This document shows, piece after piece, positions 56,638 through 64,000 of a DNA stretch of 64,000 nt (its first letter is position 1; every line of letters starts with the position of its first letter). The position numbers were made by a program, and so were the translations under genes. The notes beneath the pieces were generated by a model. That model was not told the origin of the DNA. It saw nothing but the letters and a program-made list of their open reading frames with translations, and did no database searches. Source of the DNA: Cryptomeria japonica (taxonomy: Eukaryota > Streptophyta > Pinopsida > Cupressales > Cupressaceae); the NCBI RefSeq assembly GCF_030272615.1, contig NC_081415.1:416420757-416484756 (forward strand), written 5' to 3'.

Positions 56638-57010
56638 TAAAGGAAATATGGGCAGAGACAGAGAAGCCAGAATAATAAAAAACTAAATAATACGTGTTTC
56701 TTTTTCAGTGATTTTTCATTCAAACACTTTACATATTTATAGGATATCAAAATCCTATTTTTTAGGAAACTTCTACAACAGCTCTACTAAATATATTGAG
56801 TTGTTTTAACAACTCAATGCAAATCCATACGTACCACAAACCAATTACCTATATAACAAACTACAACAAAGCATAATAAATAATTATCATATGTCTCCTA
56901 ACAATAATATTAAGTTGCTTGTCAACAACTTAATATTATGACATTTATTTATAACACTAACTCACATAAACTCCAATTTATGATACCTATGTGAACACTA
57001 ATTCCCGACA
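56638..57010 (-). repeat. 5' LTR (373 bp)
   Basis: The minus strand starts TGTCGGGAATTAGTGTTC. It contains a small inverted repeat absent from the 3' LTR (TAATATTAAGTTG ... CAACTTAATATTA, about 56910-56936). Confidence 0.9.
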
Positions 57011-57015
57011 GTTTG
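57011..57015. repeat. target site duplication GTTTG, right
   Basis: Matches 54246-54250. Confidence 0.85.
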
Positions 57016-57064
57016 GGGGATGGCCATGGAAAGCCAGAAAGTCCTTAGAAAACCAAAAAAACGG

Positions 57065-57318
57065 GGACATCCTCAAATTTTTCATATAAGTGGGACAATG
57101 TGAAATGATAATTCGTTATATATTAATTACAAAGGGGACGAAGGCTCCTTATATAGAGATTACAAGAAGATCTTTCCACAATAGAAACGATCAAGAATAG
57201 AAACACGAAAGATAGAAAGGAAACTTCTTAAAACCAACTAAAGATGAAAGACAAACAAAAGTTTCTAAATACTAACTGAATGACTAAGATGGCCATTATA
57301 TCAATAGTATTTTAATAC
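57065..57318 (-). repeat. Copia-type 3' LTR fragment
   Basis: On the minus strand a purine tract (TTAAGAGAGGG, about 57318-57328) is followed by TATTAAAATACTATTG, a decayed LTR start. A TATA-containing CTCTATATAAGGAGCC lies near 57145-57160. The left border is set arbitrarily at the change in sequence before 57065. Confidence 0.5.
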
Positions 57319-57334
57319 CCTCTCTTAATGGTCA

Positions 57335-57560
57335 TCCTACTAACGACCTTACAAAAGATGTGACATAATTTGTAGGTCATTTGGCCATGAATGCATTGAA
57401 GGCTGCCCCCTTCTTAGAACGCTCTTCGACATGAGCTTGCTGTTGAGACCCTCCCTGGTTGGACTTTTGATCAGCCAATTGTTTTCTGCAGAAATTCTAG
57501 ATATGACCAAGTTTACCACAATCCTTCCAAAATGATGTTGGGTAACAAAGCTAACCCTCC
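57335..57560 (-). pseudogene. Copia gag C-terminus with zinc knuckle, decayed
   Basis: The minus strand reads FWKDCGKLGHI, a stop, NFCRKQ at about 57533-57484, a CCHC knuckle with its first Cys lost. SNQGGSQQQAHVEERS and AAFNAFMA follow, the usual tail of plant Copia gags. The polypurine tract and LTR come directly after, so pol has been deleted. Gag would have packaged element RNA. Confidence 0.65.
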
Positions 57561-58860
57561 CTTTATCCAAAGACACAGATCAGCTTCTCAAAAAACTTCG
57601 ATTTTTGTTGATAAAAAATCGGCAAAAGAATTGAAACCATGATTTTGTGGAAAATTCGTCAAACCAAATTGAAACCTTCATTTTTGTGGAAAAAAATCAG
57701 AAAACCCACCATACAAATAATTAAATGGGAAAAAACTCCATCGCACAACATGAATACACCCACGTCAAAAAACCATAAATCATGCCAAAACCCTCGATGT
57801 TCATTGCAGGAAACCCACGATCATGTAGAAAAACACCCATCACAGGAAACTGCAGAAACCCATGAATTCTTGAAAAAAACTTTTGTGAATTCAAAGAAAC
57901 CCTTCAAATTGCACCCACGATTTTTTCATAAAAAAATCAATTAAAAAAATCTCTAGAAATAAATTCCAGGTAGAAGCCATGAATTTATATTATAAAAACG
58001 AATACCTATAGTTGAACTAAGCACAGTTTTGGGTTCAGACTAACCATGCACGGTGACCTACAATTAGCAGGTCCCCAATGGTATGAACCTGAAATGCATC
58101 AAATACCCCCCACACTTCACCATTGAAACCATTGAACTCTATTTCTAAAAAAACTGCATCTAACTCCTAACTCCTAAAAAATTCTAACTAGAATCTAAGC
58201 TGTTCTAACCCTTTACAATGAGAGGCATCCTGCCTTTTATAGATTTTACAAATTGAATCAAAGGCCAAGATCGACTGCATCCAACAGTCCTAATCTGCCC
58301 TCTAGAACCTGGCAACTTTAACCTATGCCTAGTTAATCCTTAGTTATCCTCCCAACCACATTCTCAACTACCGACCACTGTTTGGCATCAATTTGGTCAA
58401 TCTGGTAGTTAGAAATAACTGACCTGTGTCCCTTTACTTTAAATTCATTAGATGGGGCCCACAGGTAGTTCTTTTACATTTAAACAACTCAGTTTTGCAA
58501 ACTGGTTTTTTGGAATTAATTTGTTCCAGCGGTGCATTTTTGATAATGCATAGACTCGTAGCATTCTGAGTGTTCTTCGTCTTTGGTCTTGAGGGTGGAT
58601 TCCAACTTTGCGGTTCAGGTTGTGGCACGTTTCTCCGTGCTTCATTTTACAATCTATGGTGCATTCTTCATTGGCAGTGCTTGGGACTATCATTTTGATC
58701 TTGCACTTTGCATTTTCGCTTCTCGGCGTCGATCGCGATCAGGTCTTCACTTTGCGCTTAGGTTTTCTCCCAGCTTCTTCGAGTGACATCATTGATTTTG
58801 CAAACAATCAATTTTAACTTGGATTAATTACTTTGAAAAATTAAATAAATTAATTTAACA
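57561..58860. other. non-coding; possible LTR with minus-strand TATA box
   Basis: 57640-57960 is A-rich with loosely repeated GAAACCCA / AACCCATGA words. A minus-strand TATAAAAG (58234-58241, context CTATAAAAGGCAGG) could be an LTR promoter. The plus-strand frames at 58583-58817 show no known motif. Confidence 0.35.
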
Positions 58861-60250
58861 AATATTAAATTTTTAGGCGATGTCGGGTTTTGTTTCGGCG
58901 AAGACGAAAGATGTTTGCTTTAAAACAATATAAAACCTCCTTTGCAAAATTAGGGTTCCAAGATTAAAATGCGGCGTTGTAAGATGCAAACTTCGAGCTT
59001 TTAATTAAAACTGCGAACTTTAATTCAATGCTTCCTTTGCAAATGGGAAACTTGGGAAGTTTAGACGATTAGTGTGATTTTCTTTTTTAGTTTGTCATTT
59101 TGCACAAAATCGCCAAGCTAATGCTTTATTAGCTTAAATTATCGAACACTTAAAAATTCCCCCTCACTTATGATAAAATCATACATTTCAAGTGAAATGG
59201 GCGACAAAACCATCGAGCCCCTTTTAAATGCCCTCTTTCTTAAAAATTTGGCTATTTTTACTTAAATGAGCGATTTTTATCATTTCTTGCAAAATGAACA
59301 AAAATGCCGAACTTTGCTTTTACACCCTTTACACTTAAATCGCCCCCTTTGGTACACATGAAATTCGGCTATCTTGCTGGAAATGTGAGATTTTTTTGTT
59401 TGTTTTATTTCCCTTGAAAACACCTGAACTTTCTCTTTGCTGCTATCAAGCGTCCCCTTCTTAGTATAACATTCGGTGATTTTATTAAAATGGCACAATT
59501 TTAAAGGCATCTTGAAAGAAAAATTTCGAACCTTTACGTGCTTTTGCCCTCTTTGCCAAGTCCAGTCGGACTTTGAATTAAAATGTGCGATTTCCTTTTA
59601 TTTGTTTTCATTACACCAAACTCGGTTTATTTCTCGAGAATATTAGGTTAAAAAGAGCGATGGCAAAGGAGTGATTTAGTTCGAACAAAATAATGCCCGA
59701 ACTTTCTCTTTTTGATTCTAAGCACTACGCCTTGGGGAATTTCGGCAAATTGAAGGCATTTTCGAGGGTTTAAACTTTAAACTTGGCTTTCTTGGATAGA
59801 ATGAGCGATTTGGTGCTGCAAACTTAAAAAAAACGCCCCCTTAAGACTTGTGTATTTTACCCAGAATGAGCTAACTTTTGCATTTGACTGTCTTCCTCTG
59901 CACTGAGAAACTCATGCAATTTGAGATGACTTCGCCTAAGGGATGTGACGTCGGGTTTTATTTCTACGCCTTTGGTTTGTTTACAAACTCAGACTTTTTG
60001 AAGAAAATGTGAGAATCGCACCCTTTGCACCTTGCAAACTTGATGGCAAAGAGGGGAAGAGAACTTGGCTTTTTGGTAAAAAATGCGAACTTTTACAACG
60101 CCCCCTAAGACAAAATTCGGCCCTTTTGGCAGAAATGAAATAAACCAATTTCATCGAACTTGAAAATGCTGAGTTTTGAGGCTTACGAGCATTCCTCTTT
60201 AATCGATTGTCCCCTTTACTCTAACGTTCAAGCTCATTAGAAAGCTCGGG
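58861..60250. other. non-coding, words CGAACTTT / ATGAGCGATTT
   Basis: Words such as CCCGAACTTTCTCTTT, AAATGAGCGATTT and CGCCCCCTTAAG alternate through the stretch. It resembles the reverse complement of 35441-37010 in word content. No coding frame. Confidence 0.4.
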
Positions 60251-60289
60251 GATGTCAGGAGGTTTAAAATTTCATTATGGCTCAGAGCC

Positions 60290-60460
60290 TGTCATCTCTC
60301 TCTCAACTGGGCAATGGGGGTCTCCTATCACAGACGGGGTGTGTGTGCAAAATGCACAACATGACGCCCGTACATCCTAGGGATGGAGGGGGCTGTTTGG
60401 GACGTCCCTCGATTGTCCTGGGGATGGACAAACGTCCCGCACGACTAGGACCAATTTTCT
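60290..60460. other. GC-rich block, possible hAT element end
   Basis: CCTAGGGATGGAGGGGGCTG, GGGACGTCCC and GGGGATGGACAAACGTCCC occur here, ahead of the transposase frame at 61370. The words resemble the G-rich blocks at 53700 and 54200. Whether it is the 5' end of the hAT element cannot be told without its 3' end. Confidence 0.3.
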
Positions 60461-60923
60461 AAAGTTAAAAAAAAAAAAAAAATACTTGCGATTTTTCGTT
60501 TTTATAAAATATGCTGCCGTATGTTTTTATTTTTATGTGTTCTTCCCCTACACCCTCATTGTGAACATTACATTTTTTATTTTCACTATTTAGTGTTCAT
60601 GCCTCCTTCTCGTGTGATTTTTTTCACGAACTGGGGTGTGGTATTTCATATTTTTCATGAACTGGGATGCGATATTTCATATTTTTCACGAACTGAGGGC
60701 TGTCATGCAATATTTTGGTTGAAGCAGTGCCAATTTTTCAGTGAAGCTGTGTGTGTGCATTCTAGGTTGGAGTTGTTGGGTTAAGGTAATTCGTAGGGCC
60801 GCAGTTTAATAGTGAACACGTAATTGCTAGGTTAGCCTAATACCAAATATGTTAAAATTTAATAACGTTTTAAATTTTTCAGTCTTTTCTCAATTTTTGA
60901 TTTCTCCCACGATATAAAAAATT

Positions 60924-61256
60924 TAACATTCACTTTCTAATAGTAATGTACAGTAGGATCAGAAAGTGAATGTTAAAATTCGATCCTATTGTACATTATG
61001 ATCAGAAAGTGAATGAAATTAAATTTCCAGCATAGTTAGAGGATAGTTAAAGGCTTCTTTTGTCATAAGTTCTTAACCCTTCCACCTCTAATTATGCTGG
61101 AAATTTAATTTTAACATTCACTTTCTGATAATAATGTACAGTAGGATGGAATTTATCGATCCTACTGTACATTACTATCAGAAAGTGAATGTTAATTTTT
61201 TTTGATAATAATGTATAGGATCTTATTGTACATTATTATCAGAAAGTGAATGTTAA
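60924..61256. repeat. fold-back cluster of nested near-perfect hairpins
   Basis: 61112-61147 pairs with 61159-61194 over 36 bases with one mismatch and an 11-base loop. 61018-61042 pairs with 61085-61109 over 25 bases with one mismatch. The unit TAACATTCACTTTCTGATA plus AATGTACAGTAGGATC occurs about seven times, full or partial, in both directions (also 60924-60960, 60958-60975, 60981-61015, 61203-61256). It looks like a MITE-like or fold-back element that inserted repeatedly into itself, 110 bp upstream of the transposase frame. Confidence 0.92.
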
Positions 61257-61369
61257 ATTTTTTTACTTTTCCTTTAATTTTTTCAATTTGTCATTTGAAG
61301 AATGAAATGAGAGACGTCTGATTATTTTTTATTTTTGGTATTTTATCAGTTTATCAAACTCAAAAAAAA

Positions 61370-61832
61370 ATGAGTAGCATTGGGGGTGATAGTAGTAGTG
61401 AGAATGAAGTGGAAGTGGTTGGTGGAAATGCAAGTGGAAGTACTGAGAGAAGTAGTGGGCAGCAACCTATTGTATTTAAATGCCCTTCAAAAATTATGGA
61501 AACATATGCAAAGGGCCCTTTTAATAAAACAAAACCTCTTCTCCAATATGTTACACCTAAAGGTGAAAAGAAAAGAAATTTAGGAGGGAGTAGGGTGTGG
61601 AATTGTCATGTTTGTTTGATAGATTTTAAGGGCAGCTACACAAGGGTAAAATCTCATTTTTGGGTGTTCTGGGCCATGGGGTCAAAACTTGTCCAAAGTT
61701 AAAAGATGAGGAGAGGATATAGTGTCATAGATTGCATATGGAGGCAGAAATGGGGAAACAAGGTGTGGCAATACCAGCACCTTCTTTTGCATTTTCACAA
61801 ACATCTAGGCCTATGACATCCACTATTGGTAG
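61370..61832 (+). pseudogene. hAT-type transposase, N-terminal part with BED-like zinc finger
   Basis: The frame from ATG 61370 has a Ser/Gly-rich start, then VWNCHVCLIDFKGSYTRVKSH, a BED-type zinc finger (C-x2-C ... H). A one-base shift near 61660 moves the continuation (LGVLGHGVKTCPKLKDEE) to another frame, and a TAG follows near 61718. The frame then runs GKQGVAIPAPSFAFSQTSRP and MTSTIG into the solo LTR. hAT transposases bind element ends and cut the DNA. The same frame resumes after the LTR (63389). The fold-back cluster lies just upstream. Confidence 0.8.
61828..61832. repeat. target site duplication GGTAG, left
   Basis: GGTAG before the solo LTR, repeated at 63389-63393. It restores the transposase frame when one copy is counted. 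Confidence 0.85.
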
Positions 61833-63388
61833 TGTGTAGGATGAAAATGGAATCGAGTGAATCAGGACCTAATCCCACTCCCTTTCACACATTGAAATAT
61901 GGAAGCTTCTAAGGAGATGATTCACTTTGACTTCTTCTCATGACAGAGAGTCAAGGAATATCTTTAGGGTTTCTATTCCTTTGCTGCTATGAAGAGGAGA
62001 TGAGCTAAATGCAAACAAATGACAAACTATACTAAGGAGATGAACAATATTGATAACATAAACTGAAATAACAGAAAATGCAAAACTGAGATTGAGACAC
62101 AAGTTGTAGAATAGGAAATGAAATTCAAATGTGCACCTGTCACCAGAAATTGAGTTGAATTGAGTTGGACCCGGGTGCTAGGCGCTCTGGTCTTTGAAAG
62201 TGCACTGAGCTAATCTTTTGGAATTTGCAACCTGAAGTCCTAAGACATTGAACTGCCATAGAAAGCACAAAAATGTAGAGGACCAGGGCATTGGGCGCTC
62301 CGGTCCCAGGGATCTAGGACCTCCTTCTGCATCTAGACCTGTACTTGTAGTCTTTGGTTTTCCCGAAGATCACAGCTCCGTCGAATCTCTGTATGTTTGG
62401 GTGGCTATATAGGGTTTGGCCTTAGTCAAACCCCTTGTTTTGGTGATTCCCACCTCCACAAATAGCCAATAATGTATTGAAATGTGTGTGTGCTATAATC
62501 TTATGTGCTTACAAGATCCTAAACGAACTAGAATGCAAGAATTAGAATTCTACCCTATGCTTTGAGTATACACCCTAAATGAACAAAATGTAAATGAGAA
62601 TGCTTCAAATCACAAATGCATTAATGGATCTAAAGCAATGATGTAGATCCGAAAATGAAGGTTGTGAAGCTCATACAAAGATATGAAAATAACATGAAAC
62701 CATACCAAACCCTAAGGGGGAGGTATAAGCCAATCAACAGTCGGTGATCTCTTATTATTCTTCAATATCTTCAAAAGCTTCAATTGATGATGAAAATGGT
62801 TGATGTAGACTTGATGAATGCTTGATTTGTTGATTGAAGACTTCACATAACCTGCACTTTCACTTCATAAGAGGCTCCTTCAATTGCTAGAGAATGGATC
62901 CTTCAAATGAGGAAAGGAAAGGCTATATATATGAAACCCTAACTTTGTTTTTGATCAAAGGCCGACCTGGAATTGATATATTTTTGCACGAATATGGATT
63001 TAAACATTATAATACCACCAAAACACGATCCCAAAATTCGGGGAGAAAAACTAGGGCCTAGAATGCCGCGCTCTTGTCCTTTCAACTTTTTTCCAAGTTT
63101 TTAGGGATGCATGATATCATGATTACAAAGTCAATCCCAACTCAATGTGACAATTCAAGGTGTTTAGATATGCGAAATCAGGTCTTGAAGGTCAAAATAG
63201 GACTTAATCAGGGTTTTGATGAATTGATTAAAAGGATACGATAAAAGAGGACTTTAGATTTAATTAAATTAATTAATCAAATGCTTAAAGGGAATTTAAA
63301 AATGCAAAATGCAACACACTAAGGCGGGTGCTAACCTAAGCGTGAAATTGTACCACCCAATTAAGGATTTACAATTTATGACGCTACA
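61833..63388 (-). repeat. solo LTR in the transposase gene (1556 bp)
   Basis: The minus strand starts TGTAGCGTCATAAATTG and ends CCTACACA. It is flanked by GGTAG on both sides. A TATA box (TATATATAG on the minus strand, 62923-62931) and GGACCAGGGCATTGGGCGC-type motifs (about 62281) are shared with the LTR at 21597. No internal sequence, so it is the product of LTR-LTR recombination. Confidence 0.88.
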
Positions 63389-63575
63389 GGTAGTGATAGT
63401 CAAATTGAGACAAGAGGAAAGAGGAAGATGGTTAGTGAGAAGGGAGGGTCAGTAGAAGCTTTGTTTAATACACAAGGACGTGAAGCTACAAAGTCATCCT
63501 TTGGTAGATTCTTTTTTGCTAATGCCATCCCATTTCATGTGGCATGTTCCTCTTACCTCAAACAAATGGTCAAAG
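63389..63575 (+). pseudogene. hAT-type transposase, continuation after the solo LTR
   Basis: Frame GSDSQIETRGKRKMVSEK, then SVEALFNTQGREATKS and FGRFFFANAIPFHVACSSYL-KQMVK. The last block matches the conserved hAT pattern A-R-F-F-Y-x-x-G-I-P-F-N-V-x-x-S-P-Y-F-K-x-M. No stops in this part. It is cut at 63576 by the next LTR; the DDE core and the dimerisation region lie beyond the window, if present. Confidence 0.8.
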
Positions 63576-64000
63576 TGTAATGTCCCCTTTTCCACTCTAG
63601 TTTGTTTTGGGGATTGTTGGCCAATTCCGAGACCCGTTGGTTAATCAGAGGCAAAAATTAAGGTTTCCTTTTTTCTAGGAGGATGCTTTGGCAGTTTTGG
63701 TGGCTTGCATGCTGGAATTTTACAGTTCTGATTCTGGATTCCTTCTGCGTTTTTAGAAAGCTTTGCGATGGTGTGACATGCAACTGAATTTGAGGACTTT
63801 TTTGAACTTACTATTTTTAGTAAGTGGGGTGAGGACAACTTATTTTTCTGGGGTTTTTTGGGTTTTCATAGAGCCTCACGATTGTGATGCAAACGAATCC
63901 GAAGACTTTTTCGGACTTACTATTTTTAGGAAGTTGTGATGGCTGTTCAGAATGTGGTTAAAATGCATTTGGACACACTATTTTTAGAAGTATGCTATTT
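63576..64000 (+). repeat. LTR, ATGTCCCC family, runs off the window
   Basis: Begins TGTAATGTCCCCTTTTC. It carries ACTTACTA-TTTT-TAGTAAGT at 63806-63825, a one-base variant at 63915-63934 and a weaker copy near 63972-63991. Left flank CAAAG should reappear after the element. Confidence 0.8.

Larger units (their letters stand above)
54251..57010 (-). mobile_element. non-autonomous LTR retrotransposon (2.76 kb)
   Basis: LTRs at 56638-57010 (5') and 54251-54605 (3') are in the same orientation, and GTTTG duplications flank them (54246-54250 and 57011-57015). A primer site for tRNA-iMet (TGGTATCAGAAC) abuts the 5' LTR and a TAAGGGGGGG tract abuts the 3' LTR. The 2.03-kb interior has frames at 55480-55686 and 55990-56334 but no recognisable gag or pol, so movement would need proteins from another element. 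A six-copy degenerate repeat lies near the 3' LTR. Confidence 0.92.

Noticed and set aside
61833-61839. 7-bp target duplication GGTAGTG for the solo LTR
   Set aside because: With the LTR starting TGTGTAGG the duplication is the normal 5 bp GGTAG; the extra TG match belongs to the LTR end.

Overview
The window is plant nuclear DNA, AT-rich and crowded with transposable elements. The long, diverse LTRs, the many nested or solo LTRs and a host gene with an intron over 6 kb packed with retroelement debris point to a large-genome seed plant. A gymnosperm (conifer) is my inference; nothing seen proves a species. I recognise one host gene, two exons of a PUS10-type tRNA pseudouridine synthase (exon 1 at 25975-26046, exon 2 at 32304-32692, both phase 0 at the shared junction). 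Nearly everything else is mobile-element sequence at various stages of decay.

Left part (1-9.4 kb): a minus-strand Ty3/gypsy relic (LTR 1953-2809, tRNA-Met-type primer site, protease, integrase, no RT visible), an LTR-like block at about 3.56-4.55 kb, a dense cluster of TCATCGAAA/TTTCGATGA words (4.72-5.29 kb) and non-coding sequence. A complete but inactivated 11.1-kb Ty3/gypsy element of Ogre/Tat/Athila type fills 9431-20547. It has 1.2-kb LTRs, a CCCCT target duplication, a tRNA-Asp-type primer site, gag-pol with stops and frameshifts, and a 2.7-kb extra coding region after integrase. It is inserted into an older element whose 3' LTR starts at 21597.

Middle part: the PUS10 gene region (25.9-32.7 kb), with a decayed gypsy gag-protease in intron 1; tandem repeats at 33-34 kb; then, on the minus strand, a possible transcription unit running from a TATA-containing LTR-like region (about 41.5-42.0 kb) through an array of near-perfect hairpins to an accessory-type ORF of about 380 codons (37011-38161). 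The hairpin array (38.38-38.89 and 41.31-41.41 kb) is split by a solo LTR (39163-41044), which itself carries a second, different set of hairpins whose stems vary in compensating ways. These two arrays are the most unusual structures in the window.

Right part: an LTR of the same 'ATGTCCCC' family with a primer site (42323-43935), a solo LTR with AAAAG target duplication (45513-46340), two LINE-like RNase H relics (49.2 and 52.5 kb), another ATGTCCCC-family LTR (50624 onward), a small non-autonomous LTR element with GTTTG target duplication (54251-57010), a Copia gag/LTR relic (57.1-57.6 kb), a fold-back hairpin cluster (60924-61256) and a hAT-type transposase gene (61370 onward). The transposase gene is broken by a solo LTR (61833-63388, TSD GGTAG) and then by an ATGTCCCC-family LTR that runs off the window edge.
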